Shown: positions 1-6,779, counted from the first letter of the stretch. The stretch: 9,288 bases of DNA from an uncultured Gemmatimonadota bacterium (GCA_946479015.1 CAMLEQ010000131.1:1-9288); one strand, 5' to 3'. Numbers and translations: made by a program. Notes: generated by a model not told the origin, from the sequence alone.

Positions 1-419
1 TGTTCACCGAGCGGATGGGAACGTGGTGGCCCCTGGCGCACTACAAGATCGGCGGCGCCAACGCCGTCGATGCGATCATCGAGCCGCACGTCGGCGGCCG
101 GTGGTACGAGCGCGGCGAGGACGGGAGCACCTGTGATTGGGGGAGTGTCCTGCTGTGGGAGCCCCCGTCGCGGCTCATCCTCTCGTGGGACATCGACGCC
201 AACTGGCGCTACGACCCCGAGCTGAAGACGGAGATCGAGGTGCGCTTCACCCCCGACGGCGAGAACGGCACGCGCGTCGAGCTGGAGCATCGGCGCCTCG
301 ATCGCTACGGAGCGCGCCGTGAAGAGATGCGCCGCATCTTCGACACCGAAGGCGACTGGGGCCGCCTGCTCGCGATGTTCGCGCAGGCCGCCGCGACGTC
401 GCGCCTTCCCCTCCCTTAG
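1..419 (+). CDS. SRPBCC / AHSA1-like domain protein, 3' part only
   Basis: The reading frame is open from the left edge (FTER before the first in-frame ATG at 15), so the true start is probably upstream and this is the C-terminal ~138 residues. The run FTERMGTWWP, then EPHVGGRWYERGEDGS, WGSVLLWEPPSRLILSWDI and a late EVRFTPDGENGTRVELEH strand are the usual landmarks of the activator-of-Hsp90-ATPase-1-like branch of the START/SRPBCC fold (a helix-grip hydrophobic pocket). Members are small soluble cytoplasmic proteins; many have no known ligand, and some sit beside ArsR-type regulators. No function can be assigned from this piece. The stop TAG (417-419) overlaps the stop of the convergent antitoxin gene by 4 bp, leaving no room for a separate terminator. 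The family call is firm; the role is unknown. Confidence 0.85.
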   Translation, partial: FTERMGTWWPLAHYKIGGANAVDAIIEPHVGGRWYERGEDGSTCDWGSVLLWEPPSRLILSWDIDANWRYDPELKTEIEVRFTPDGENGTRVELEHRRLDRYGARREEMRRIFDTEGDWGRLLAMFAQAAATSRLPLP

Positions 420-862
420 GAGCGCTTCCCCTCGGCGACGCGCGACACGCGCGCCGGTGTTCCCCTCGCCGCCCGCGACTCTCGCGGAATGAGGACGTCC
501 GCCGCGAGACCGAACCGGTCGCGCAGCTTCTGGATCTGTCCGAGGGAAAGCGCCCGGCGTCCGTTGAAGAAGTCCGACACGCGGCTCCGCCCCCCCATGA
601 GCGGCGCGAGATCCGTGCGGGTCAGGCCGTTCTGCTCGAGCACGAAATCGAGCACCGACTGCGGTGTACTCGTGTCGGCAATGGGATGGTGCTCCCGATC
701 ATACGCCTCGACCAGGAGAGTCAGGAACTCGAGGCGGTCCTTCTCCACGCGCGACAGCTTCCCGCGATCGAGCAGCACATCGAGCTCCGCGACGGCCGCA
801 TCGTATTCGCGCTCGTTGCGGAGGACGTGCGGCTTGCTGAAGTCCAGAGTGAGCGTCGTCAT
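416..862 (-). CDS. higA: HigA-type antitoxin, XRE-family helix-turn-helix regulator
   Basis: This 148-residue protein is predicted to neutralise HigB by binding it and to repress its own operon. Residues about 1-60 form a helical N-terminal part (LDVLLDRGKLSRVEKDRLEF, then LTLLVEAYDREHHPI) typical of HigA proteins paired with HigB_toxin-family toxins. Residues about 66-125 are a Cro/CI-type helix-turn-helix: LDFVLEQNGLTRTDLAPLMG, then SRVSDFFNGRRALSLGQIQK as recognition and following helices. The C-terminal ~20 residues are basic and probably disordered. The start is supported by GGAG six bases before the ATG. It lies 93 bp downstream of higB on the same strand, the toxin-first order usual for hig loci. 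The gap is long for a TA pair and may hold its own control signals (see 871-891). The stop overlaps the convergent upstream gene. Confidence 0.88.
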   Translation of the reverse strand: MTTLTLDFSKPHVLRNEREYDAAVAELDVLLDRGKLSRVEKDRLEFLTLLVEAYDREHHPIADTSTPQSVLDFVLEQNGLTRTDLAPLMGGRSRVSDFFNGRRALSLGQIQKLRDRFGLAADVLIPRESRAARGTPARVSRVAEGKRS

Positions 863-870
863 CGCACTCT

Positions 871-891
871 CCAGTTACCGAACCAGTCACC
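871..891 (-). promoter_or_regulatory. Pair of half-site-like direct repeats before higA
   Basis: Read on the minus strand, GGTGACTGG, a TTC spacer and GGTAACTGG form a direct repeat with one mismatch and a 12-bp period, ending about 8 bases before the higA ATG. The extended units TTGGTGA and TCGGTAA each match 6 of 7 bases of the half-site TTGGTAA in the palindrome upstream of higB. This suggests a secondary HigA-binding site between toxin and antitoxin. The repeat is seen directly; the binding role is inference. Confidence 0.4.
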
Positions 892-955
892 AAAAGAGGA
901 GGACGTATACACGACCGCGGGATCGCCGCAGTTCCCGCGCCCGACCGGCGGCATC

Positions 956-1237
956 CTACAGGTCGCGGTCGTCGTACTCCGCGTGTGTCACCACGCGACG
1001 AACATAGACGGCGTGGTACTCGTATCGGACGTTCACCGTAAGGCGGTACTTGTTCCCCGCGATGTCGAACACCACCACGTCCCCGACGAAGCTCGCGTGG
1101 CCGAAGGTCCGCTCGACGTCGGCCGGAGTCTTCCAGTCGGCCTGTCCCACCACCCGGTGCCAATCGCTCAGCGGCCGCTCCGCGTCGGGATGCTTTGCCC
1201 AGAACTCCCGCAGCCGCTTCTTGGAGATGATTCGCAT
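956..1237 (-). CDS. higB: HigB-type mRNA interferase toxin
   Basis: This 93-residue protein matches the HigB_toxin family (RelE-superfamily ribosome-dependent mRNA endonucleases) along its whole length: MRIISKKRLREFW at the start, the LSDWHRVVGQADWKTPADVE helix pair, VVFDIAGNKYRL (core strand, residues 56-66), the YEYHAVYVRR strand and the terminal THAEYDD motif (84-90). In the family the toxin cleaves mRNA in the ribosomal A site; it acts in the cytoplasm and is held inactive by HigA. The ATG at 1237 is chosen because family homology begins exactly at MRIISKK. The frame stays open upstream to 1414, but that extension looks non-coding and crosses the palindromic operator. No clear Shine-Dalgarno precedes the ATG. 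It is the first gene of the higB-higA operon and is divergent from phzF. Confidence 0.9.
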   Translation of the reverse strand: MRIISKKRLREFWAKHPDAERPLSDWHRVVGQADWKTPADVERTFGHASFVGDVVVFDIAGNKYRLTVNVRYEYHAVYVRRVVTHAEYDDRDL

Positions 1238-1259
1238 GGCGTCGTCGCCGTGGAGGGCA

Positions 1260-1274
1260 TTACCAATTTGGTAA
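1260..1274. promoter_or_regulatory. Palindromic operator of higBA (likely HigA site)
   Basis: On the higB strand the sequence is TTACCAAATTGGTAA, a perfect inverted repeat with 7-bp arms around one central base. It starts 22 bases upstream of the higB ATG and is conspicuously AT-rich in otherwise GC-rich DNA. Position, symmetry and reuse of the half-site before higA fit autorepression by the HigA dimer, as known for hig operons. No clean -35/-10 pair is visible, so the palindrome may overlap the core promoter. Binding by HigA is inferred. Confidence 0.7.
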
Positions 1275-1418
1275 CATTCGATCCCACGGCAATAGCGGCG
1301 CCACGCCGAGCACCGTGAGCGGCACGTCTCGACGTGTGGAGCAGCGGGAACAGATCGCGTGACCGGCGGTGTTGAGAGACCTGGACGCATTCTACTCCAC
1401 CGACCGAGGATCACCGAT

Positions 1419-2294
1419 ATGAGCTCGCTCTACCGCCTTGCCGCGTTCACTCGTGACCCGCACGGGGGCAACCCCGCGGGAGTGTGGATCGGCGAGGCGC
1501 TCCCCGACGCCGAGACCATGCAGCGCATCGCATCGGAGGTCGGGTTCTCCGAGACCGCGTTCGTGGCGCCGGCAGCGGGCAACCGGCGCACGGTGCGCTA
1601 CTACAGCCCCGAGGCCGAGGTGTCGTTCTGCGGCCACGCGACCATCGCGACGGGCGTCGTGCTCGGCGAGACCGGCGGCGACGGAACCTACCACCTCGCG
1701 ACCGCGGTGGGCGACGTGCCCGTCGCCGTGCGCACGCGCGACGGACAGCGCGAGGCGTCGCTGACTTCCGTCGCGCCGCGGCACGAGCCCGCCCCCGACG
1801 CGCTCGTGCGCGAAGCGCTCGGAACGCTCGGCTGGGATGCCGCCGATCTCGACCCGACGATCCCGCCGGCGCGCGCCTACGCCGGCGCGTGGCATCTCGT
1901 GCTCGCCACGCGCACCGCCGAACGGCTGCGCGACCTCCACTACGACTTCGCCGCGCTCAAGGCGCTCATGCTGCGCGAGGGGTGGACGACGCTGCAACTG
2001 GTGTGGCGCGAGGGCGAGCACGCGTTCGAGGCGCGCAACCCCTTCCCCGTCGGCGGTGTCGTCGAGGATCCCGCCACCGGCGCCGCGGCGGCGGCACTCG
2101 GCGGCTATCTCCGGGACGCCGCGCTGCTGCGCGCGCCGGCGCGGGTGCACATCCGGCAGGGCGCCGGCGTCGGCCGGCCGAGCGAGATCACCGTCGACAT
2201 TCCCGCCGAGGGTGGCATCGTGGTCACGGGCGCCGCAGCGCCGATGGCGCCGGTCGAGCGCGACGCCGAGCGGCCGGATGCGACACGGGGCTGA
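1419..2294 (+). CDS. PhzF-family isomerase-like protein
   Basis: A complete 291-residue protein of the PhzF / phenazine-biosynthesis-like family, which has the two-domain diaminopimelate-epimerase fold. Seen landmarks are FTRDPHGGNPAGVW (10-23), the general acid/base glutamate in GFSETAF (Glu45, the same number as in Pseudomonas PhzF), SFCGHATIA (69-77) and the C-domain motif NPFPVGGVVEDPATGAAAAA (207-226) with an Asp near 217. PhzF itself isomerises trans-2,3-dihydro-3-hydroxyanthranilate. No other phenazine gene is here, and most family members are isomerases of unknown substrate, so no phenazine role is claimed. The start at 1419 has GAGGA eight bases upstream and begins with the typical LYRLAAFTRDP; the in-frame ATG at 1359 has no family match. 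The protein is cytoplasmic with no signal peptide. It stands alone, divergent from higB with a 181-bp intergenic region; a weak TTGAGA at 1372-1377 is the only -35-like element noticed. Confidence 0.93.
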   Translation: MSSLYRLAAFTRDPHGGNPAGVWIGEALPDAETMQRIASEVGFSETAFVAPAAGNRRTVRYYSPEAEVSFCGHATIATGVVLGETGGDGTYHLATAVGDVPVAVRTRDGQREASLTSVAPRHEPAPDALVREALGTLGWDAADLDPTIPPARAYAGAWHLVLATRTAERLRDLHYDFAALKALMLREGWTTLQLVWREGEHAFEARNPFPVGGVVEDPATGAAAAALGGYLRDAALLRAPARVHIRQGAGVGRPSEITVDIPAEGGIVVTGAAAPMAPVERDAERPDATRG

Positions 2295-2337
2295 TCGAAT
2301 GTGCTCCGCGCCCCGACATGCCCGGCCCGCGCGTGCC

Positions 2338-2389
2338 GGGCACGACGGCGGCAACTGAATGGAGTTCGTCTTCACAACGGCGTGAGCGG
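2338..2389. repeat. Copy 1 of a 52-bp direct repeat (relic of a cusA/lipoprotein 3' junction)
   Basis: Aligned without gaps to 7281-7332, 46 of 52 bases are identical. On the plus strand it still reads GHDGGN, a stop, then MEFVFTTA and a stop, against GHDGGYGMAFVFTTA-stop in the intact lipoprotein gene. On the minus strand it reads AHAVVKTNSI, against AHAVVKTNAIP-stop of the RND pump. Of the differences falling in pump codons, three (Val, Asn, Ile) are silent and one is Ala to Ser, whereas the lipoprotein frame has acquired a stop. This suggests the relic derives from a selected cusA-like 3' end. Similarity fades on both sides. Both copies have the same orientation. Confidence 0.75.
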
Positions 2390-2404
2390 CCGCGGCACGC
2401 GGCT

Positions 2405-2581
2405 CCTTCGCGGGCGCTCGCCGACGAGATCATCGCCTCGCAGGTCCGCGAGATCCGGGAGATGAAGCTTCTGATCGAGTACATCGAAGAGCACGGCGCG
2501 CGATGCGCCGTTCCCCTTTCGGCCCGTCCCGCGGCGGTGACGCCCGACATGCTGCCGGAGATCCGCAAGGCGGCACGATAG
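2405..2581 (+). pseudogene. C-terminal remnant of a DUF305-like protein gene
   Basis: From about 2411 to the stop at 2579-2581 the frame reads ALADEIIASQVREIREMKLL and on to an end rich in Pro/Ala/Arg. The pattern of an II..Q..EI..M helix is the C-terminal signature of DUF305 proteins, small four-helix periplasmic proteins often found beside copper-resistance genes. The N-terminal half expected for DUF305, with its paired-histidine, Met-rich helices and signal peptide, is absent. Upstream the frame runs into the 52-bp repeat relic and then antisense of phzF. The only in-frame ATG nearby is 2318, which would give an 87-residue protein with an unrelated N-terminus and no good ribosome-binding site. 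I read it as a truncated gene, but a recoded small protein cannot be excluded. The family call rests on one helix. Confidence 0.5.
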
Positions 2582-3083
2582 CGCGGGGTGTAGGAGGGAG
2601 TTGCTCGCGTGGGGAGCGCCGCGCGCCCCGGCCCCCCGGGGAGTCCCTCACACGACATCCGCCAGCTTCCCGACAGCTCTTCCAGTCTCTGGCGCCTAGC
2701 CTGGTGAGTCTGCGGGCACGGTCGGCGCCTCGTGCACCCTGCAGGCGGTGGACAGATGACCACACCGTTGCCGCCGCCCGGGCGGATGGCACCGTCGCCG
2801 AGCGGATTTCGGCGGGCAGGCAGTCACCCGCCCGGAGGCTTGCCGGGCCCCTCGAGCATCTCCGGGCTCCGGAGCGGGTCGCGCCTCCTCCGCATCCTCC
2901 GCGTGCTCGCGACGCACGGCGTTCTCGGCGCGCTGCGCGGGCGGCGCCGCTGGCCCGCTCCCGCCGCCCGGTGAGCGCGATGATCGGCGACCTCGACGAG
3001 CGCATGCGTGAGGCGGTCACGGGGATCGAGGGCGACGGCGCGGTGTCCATCGCGAGTACCAACGCGGCGCCATGGAGGGGGCT
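2582..3083. other. Roughly 500 bp without an intact gene; fragments only
   Basis: Nothing here is a convincing whole gene. An open stretch on the plus strand (2732-2974) contains SRLLRILRVLATHGVLGALR followed by GRRRWPAP, reminiscent of the N-terminal segment of ABC1/UbiB-like kinases, but it stops at once without the expected catalytic region. A second frame (about 2980-3087) reads [13 protein letters not shown] and ends inside the start of the ATPase gene; I do not recognise it. CCCCGG/CCGGGG (2626-2641) could form a GC hairpin but lacks a T-run. I see no CueR-, CsoR- or CopY-type operator before the ATPase gene. The region looks like decayed coding DNA. Confidence 0.4.
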
Positions 3084-3099
3084 ATGACCAGGGGGGAGG
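3074..3099 (+). promoter_or_regulatory. Two competing ribosome-binding sites for the P-type ATPase
   Basis: GGAGG at 3074-3078 lies five bases before the ATG at 3084, and GGAGG at 3095-3099 lies five bases before the in-frame ATG at 3105. Both are good Shine-Dalgarno matches, so initiation at either is plausible. The ATG at 3072 has no such signal. The 3084 start is used because it keeps slightly more of the N-terminus; the HMA-like fold begins after both. Confidence 0.5.
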
Positions 3100-5648
3100 C
3101 CGTCATGGAGGAGCTTGGACCGAGGCGAACGGTCGTCCTCGAAGCGGGCGGGATGGTCCGGGGCAGCTCGAGCTCCGCGCTCCAGAGCGCGCTGCGCCGC
3201 CAGCCCGGCGTGTACGATGCGGAAGCGAACTACTTCAGCGACACCGTCACCGTCACCTACGACGAGCGCATCACCACGCGGTCGGCGCTGATGCGGCTCA
3301 TCGAGGACTGCGGCTATCACTGCCGTGGCGAGATCGTGCCGGCCCACGTGTGCGCGCCCGGTCCTGAGGTCGCGGCCGACCACCGGCCGCCGGCGCTGGA
3401 GTCGCCGCACGCTGCGCATACGGTACACGCACCGGCCCCGTCATCCGCCCCCATGGCGTCGCGCGCGACACCGCCGCGCGCGACGGGCCCGGTGCAGGAG
3501 CACCCCCACGAGCACGCCGGCCACGCGAGACCGGCTCCCGGCGAGATGGCGCAGATGGCGCACGAGATGGGTCACGGCGTCGGGATGAGCATGGAGGCCA
3601 TGGTGCGCGACATGCGCAACCGCTTCCTGGTCACCTTCGCCCTCGGCCTCGCGGTGACGCTGTACTCGCCCATCGCGAGCCAGGTCTTCGGCCTCGCGCT
3701 CACACCGCCGTTCGGGATCTCCAACGCGCTGTTCATGTTCCTGCTCGCCACACCGGCCGTGCTGTGGGGCGGGCAGATGTTCTTCGTCGGCGCGTGGCGC
3801 GCGGTCCGACACCGCACGCTCGACATGTCGGTGCTCGTGGCGCTGTCGGTGGGCGCGGGATACCTCTTCAGCGTCGCGGCGACGTTTCTGTTCCACGGCG
3901 AGGTGTTCTACGAGGCCGCGGTCGTCCTCCTCGCCTTCATCCTGTTCGGCCACTGGATGGAGATGCGGGCGCGCGCCGGCGCATCGAACGCCATCCGCGC
4001 GCTGCTCGATCTCGCGCCGCCGAAGGCGACCGTGATCCGTGACGGCGAGCCCGTGGAGGTCCCGACGTCGGAGGTGCGGCTCGGCGACGTGGTCCTGATC
4101 CGTCCGGGGGACAAGGTCCCGGTGGACGGCGAGGTGATCGACGGCGAGTCGACGGTGGACGAATCGATGATCACCGGCGAGAGCGTCCCGGTGGACAAGC
4201 GCCCCGGTGACACCGTGATCGGCGCGACGATCAACAAGACGGGCACGTTCCGCTTCCGCGCGACCAAGGTGGGCGCCGAGACCGCGCTCGCGCAGATCGT
4301 CAAGCTCGTACAGATCGCGCAGAACTCGAAAGCGCCGGCACAGCGGCTCGCCGACCGGGCCGCCCAGTGGCTCGTCGCCGCCGCGATCGCGTTCGGGCTC
4401 GCGACGTTCGCCGGATGGTACTGGGTCGCGGGAGCGACGCTCGTCTTCGCCATGACGCTCGCCATCACGGTCGTCGTGATCGCCTGCCCCGACGCGCTGG
4501 GGCTCGCAACGCCGACGGCGGTGATGGTGGGGACCGGCCTCGGCGCGCTGAATGGCATTCTCTTCAAGAACGCCACCGCCCTCGAGCAGGCGAGCAAGGT
4601 GCGTGCGGTCATCTTCGACAAGACGGGAACGCTCACCGTTGGGCAGCCGCGTGTCGTGGAGGTCGTGACCGCCGACGGTACACTCCCGGAGAGCGAGTTC
4701 GTGTCCCTCGTCGCATCGGTCGAGCAGTCGAGCGAGCACCCGATCGCGCAGGCTATCGTGCGGTACGCCCGGGAGCAGGGGCTCGCCCTCGCCGACGCCA
4801 CCGACTTCGAGGCGATCGCCGGCCACGGGCTGCGCGGCGCCGTAGCCGGGCACACGCTCGTGAGCGGGAACCGCAAGCTCATGCGCGACCAGGGGGTGGC
4901 GCTCGGTGCGCTCGAGGCACGCGGCGAAGCGCTCCAGGGCGCGGGCCGCACAGTCGTCTACAGCGCGGTCGACGGGCGGGCCGCCGGGGTCATCGCCGTT
5001 GCCGACGCGCTCCGCCCCTCCGCGAAGGAGACGACCGACGAGCTGCACCGGCTTGGCCTTCAGGTCGCGATGCTCACCGGCGACAACCGCGCGACCGCCG
5101 AGCGCATCGCCGCGGAGCTTGGCCTCGATTCCGTTTTCGCCGAGGTCCTCCCGGGGGAGAAGGCCGCCAAGGTGAAGGAGTTTCAGGCGCGGGGGATGCT
5201 CGTCGCGATGGTGGGCGACGGGATCAACGACGCACCGGCGCTGGCGCAGGCGGACATCGGCATCGCGATCGGCGCGGGGACGGACGTCGCGGTGGAGACC
5301 GCCGACGTCGTGCTGATGAAGAGCGACCCGTACGACGTGCTGGGTGCCATGGCCCTTTCCCGCGCGACCGTGCGGAAGATGAAGCAGAATCTCTGGTGGG
5401 CGGCGGGCTACAACACGATCGCGTTCCCCATCGCGGCGGGGCTCTTCTACCCCAAGTTCGGGCTCCTCCTGCGCCCGGAGATCGCGGCCCTCTCGATGTC
5501 GGGAAGCTCGCTGCTCGTCGCCGTCAACGCGCTGGCGCTCAGGTGGACGCGGCTGCCGGGGATCCGGCGCCGCTCGGGCGAGCCGCCCACTGGCGGCACA
5601 GTGCCCCGCCGCGCGCTTCCGCCAACCCTCTCGGGAGTATCACGATGA
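3084..5648 (+). CDS. Heavy-metal-translocating P1B-type ATPase (probably Cu+ exporter) with CPD motif
   Basis: This 854-residue inner-membrane pump uses ATP to push metal ions out of the cytoplasm. In order: a ferredoxin-like HMA domain (about 14-85) whose usual GMxCxxC reads GMVRGSS, so both metal-binding cysteines are missing; a His/Met-rich linker (about 100-175, with EHPHEHAGH and [13 protein letters not shown]); four helices (about 180-292); the actuator loop with TGES (364-367); helices 5-6 with [12 protein letters not shown] (CPD at 468-470 in place of CPC or CPH); the phosphorylation motif DKTGT (512-516); the nucleotide-binding EHP (551-553); TGD (665-667); GDGIND (711-716); and the last two helices with GYN (775-777) and MSGSS (805-809). 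YN plus MxxSS is the Cu+-ATPase (P1B-1) pattern, while the CPD core is atypical, so metal choice is not certain. The His-rich linker also recalls CopB-type pumps. All catalytic residues are present. Its stop overlaps the next start (ATGA). Confidence 0.93.
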   Translation: MTRGEAVMEELGPRRTVVLEAGGMVRGSSSSALQSALRRQPGVYDAEANYFSDTVTVTYDERITTRSALMRLIEDCGYHCRGEIVPAHVCAPGPEVAADHRPPALESPHAAHTVHAPAPSSAPMASRATPPRATGPVQEHPHEHAGHARPAPGEMAQMAHEMGHGVGMSMEAMVRDMRNRFLVTFALGLAVTLYSPIASQVFGLALTPPFGISNALFMFLLATPAVLWGGQMFFVGAWRAVRHRTLDMSVLVALSVGAGYLFSVAATFLFHGEVFYEAAVVLLAFILFGHWMEMRARAGASNAIRALLDLAPPKATVIRDGEPVEVPTSEVRLGDVVLIRPGDKVPVDGEVIDGESTVDESMITGESVPVDKRPGDTVIGATINKTGTFRFRATKVGAETALAQIVKLVQIAQNSKAPAQRLADRAAQWLVAAAIAFGLATFAGWYWVAGATLVFAMTLAITVVVIACPDALGLATPTAVMVGTGLGALNGILFKNATALEQASKVRAVIFDKTGTLTVGQPRVVEVVTADGTLPESEFVSLVASVEQSSEHPIAQAIVRYAREQGLALADATDFEAIAGHGLRGAVAGHTLVSGNRKLMRDQGVALGALEARGEALQGAGRTVVYSAVDGRAAGVIAVADALRPSAKETTDELHRLGLQVAMLTGDNRATAERIAAELGLDSVFAEVLPGEKAAKVKEFQARGMLVAMVGDGINDAPALAQADIGIAIGAGTDVAVETADVVLMKSDPYDVLGAMALSRATVRKMKQNLWWAAGYNTIAFPIAAGLFYPKFGLLLRPEIAALSMSGSSLLVAVNALALRWTRLPGIRRRSGEPPTGGTVPRRALPPTLSGVSR

Positions 5649-5839
5649 GACTCGACACGAGGGCGTTCGCCTTGGCGGCGGCAATCGCGCCGCCGTCCTC
5701 TTCACCCTCTGCGCACTCGCCGTGGCGATCAGCCTCGGCGGCGGCCACCTACAACCGGATGGTCGGGGCATCGCTTTCCGCCGCGATGCCGTCGCGCGTC
5801 AGTCGGGAAGGCCGGTCGACACGCCCGGGGAATCTCTGA
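5645..5839 (+). pseudogene. Degraded DUF5676-like small membrane protein gene
   Basis: The ATG overlaps the ATPase stop as ATGA, implying translational coupling in the ancestral operon. The frame starts [15 protein letters not shown], the typical opening of DUF5676-family membrane proteins, but the hydrophobic segment that should follow (AVLFTLCALAVAI) lies in another frame at 5692-5730. A plausible family C-terminus, AAATYNRMVGA, is back in the first frame at 5741-5773. The gene has therefore suffered a small indel near 5686-5692 and, apparently, an internal deletion near 5731-5740; intact relatives as I recall them are about 90-100 residues with two or more helices. The surviving 64-codon frame has no proper membrane segment. 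Such proteins are common neighbours of copper ATPases, function unknown. The next 159 bp to 5998 shows no gene. Confidence 0.5.
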
Positions 5840-5998
5840 CACGGCCGACCGGCATGCGCATCACTCGCGTGCCCGGAGACGGACTATGGCAGACCCGCGA
5901 ACACCCCCTATTCGTACGGAGCGGACGGTGGCGCTGGTGAGAACGCGTGCGTGGCCAGCGGCCAGCGCCACGACGCCAGCAGCAACACGGAGGACGTC

Positions 5999-6652
5999 AT
6001 GCGCTCAACACGGGCTCGAGCCTCGTTGTTCTACGCCGGCCTGCTCCTCGCCGGTGCCCCACTCGCCGCCCAGCAGGGGGAGCACCCGCACCAACCGCGT
6101 GACACGACGCGCACCGGTGAGATGGCCCAGATGATGGGCATGATGAGCACGTGCCCCATGATGTCGGTGATGGGGCGCGGCCCCGCTGCGGCCCTGCGCG
6201 CGCGCGACACGCTTCACCTCTCTGCGGCCCAGGTGACCCAGCTCCAGGCCCTGAAGCGGCGGCAGGACGAGATGCACCGGCAGGCGATGGACAGCATGCG
6301 GGTGATCCACCGGCAGCTCGGCGCCCTCGCCGACGCGCCGCGGTTCGACGAGAACGCGACGCGCGCGGCCTTCGACCGCATGGGCCGGGTGCACACCAAC
6401 ATGGGGGTGGCAATGCTCCGCGCGCAGCACGAGGTGGCCGGCGTCCTCACACCCGCGCAGCGGAACTCGCTCGCCGCGCTAGGGCGGTCGCACATGCGCA
6501 CGACCGGGATGATGGGCGGCGGTGGGCCAGCCGGCGATGCGTGCGGGATGGTGATGGGCCCGGGCGGCCCCACCCCGAAACGACCCGGTGCGGGACGGGA
6601 TTCCGCGCACTCGCACGAACACGGGGCCGACACTACCGGCGCGCGACAGTGA
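5999..6652 (+). CDS. Spy/CpxP-like (LTxxQ) periplasmic Met/His-rich protein
   Basis: A 217-residue secreted protein. Residues 1-24 are a Sec signal peptide (basic RSTRARAS, hydrophobic core LFYAGLLLAGA, cleavage after PLAA). The mature part starts with a Met/His-rich stretch (27-57: EHPHQ, then GEMAQMMGMMSTCPMMSVMG) suited to Cu(I) binding, followed by a helical domain bearing two LTxxQ-type motifs, LSAAQ (74-78) and LTPAQ (150-154), the signature of the Spy/CpxP/CnrX-like fold. The C-terminal tail is low complexity with MMGGGG, MVMGPGG and HSHEHG. Relatives are periplasmic chaperones or metal sensors; a periplasmic copper-buffering role is inferred from composition and neighbours. The ATG at 5999 has GGAGG five bases upstream and starts the signal peptide, so it is preferred over 5951. 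It is 354 bp from the ATPase end across the broken small gene and 127 bp before the lipoprotein gene. The family call is reasonable, the function uncertain. Confidence 0.75.
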   Translation: MRSTRARASLFYAGLLLAGAPLAAQQGEHPHQPRDTTRTGEMAQMMGMMSTCPMMSVMGRGPAAALRARDTLHLSAAQVTQLQALKRRQDEMHRQAMDSMRVIHRQLGALADAPRFDENATRAAFDRMGRVHTNMGVAMLRAQHEVAGVLTPAQRNSLAALGRSHMRTTGMMGGGGPAGDACGMVMGPGGPTPKRPGAGRDSAHSHEHGADTTGARQ

Positions 6653-6767
6653 GGCGCGCTGCCGCGCGCGGGGGCGTCCCGGCCCGCCGCCCGGGAATGT
6701 CCGACGCCCGATCCACCAACGCCTCACTGACAGCGACGGTGCCGTAATGCAGCATGCGGTCTACCCG

Positions 6768-6773
6768 AGGAGG
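6768..6773 (+). promoter_or_regulatory. Strong Shine-Dalgarno setting the lipoprotein start
   Basis: A perfect AGGAGG lies six bases before the ATG at 6780. It decides between that start and the in-frame ATGs at 6588 and 6747, which lack such a signal and would put about 64 or 11 residues in front of the lipoprotein signal peptide. Confidence 0.75.
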
Positions 6774-6779
6774 CTCGCC

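Noticed and set aside
489..1318. Plus-strand open frames across the higBA locus
   Set aside because: Both are antisense to clear HigA and HigB homologues and are Arg/Ser-rich shadows.
1235..1414. Longer N-terminus for the HigB toxin
   Set aside because: The extra 59 residues show no family similarity, overlap phzF regulatory DNA and run through the palindromic operator.
1419..2294. phzF as evidence of phenazine biosynthesis
   Set aside because: No other phz gene is present, and isolated PhzF-family proteins occur in most bacteria with unknown substrates.
1392..2375. Minus-strand open frame antisense to phzF
   Set aside because: No family motif; only its first residues (KTNSI) are meaningful, as part of the 52-bp cusA relic.
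2626..2641. CCCCGG/CCGGGG hairpin as an intrinsic terminator
   Set aside because: There is no T-run after it, and such inverted repeats are expected by chance at this GC content.
2960..3083. CueR/CsoR/CopY-type operator upstream of the ATPase
   Set aside because: I searched by eye for ACCTTCC..GGAAGGT, G-tract and TACA..TGTA patterns and saw none convincing.
3441..5048. Long minus-strand open frame (535 codons) antisense to the P-type ATPase
   Set aside because: It mirrors codon bias of a high-GC gene; the product is a low-complexity Arg/His/Asp/Glu-rich string with no family pattern, while the plus strand has every ATPase motif.
4367..5839. Plus-strand 490-codon open frame overlapping the ATPase
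   Set aside because: The part inside the ATPase is an Arg-rich shadow; only its tail from 5645 resembles a real gene and is listed as a pseudogene.
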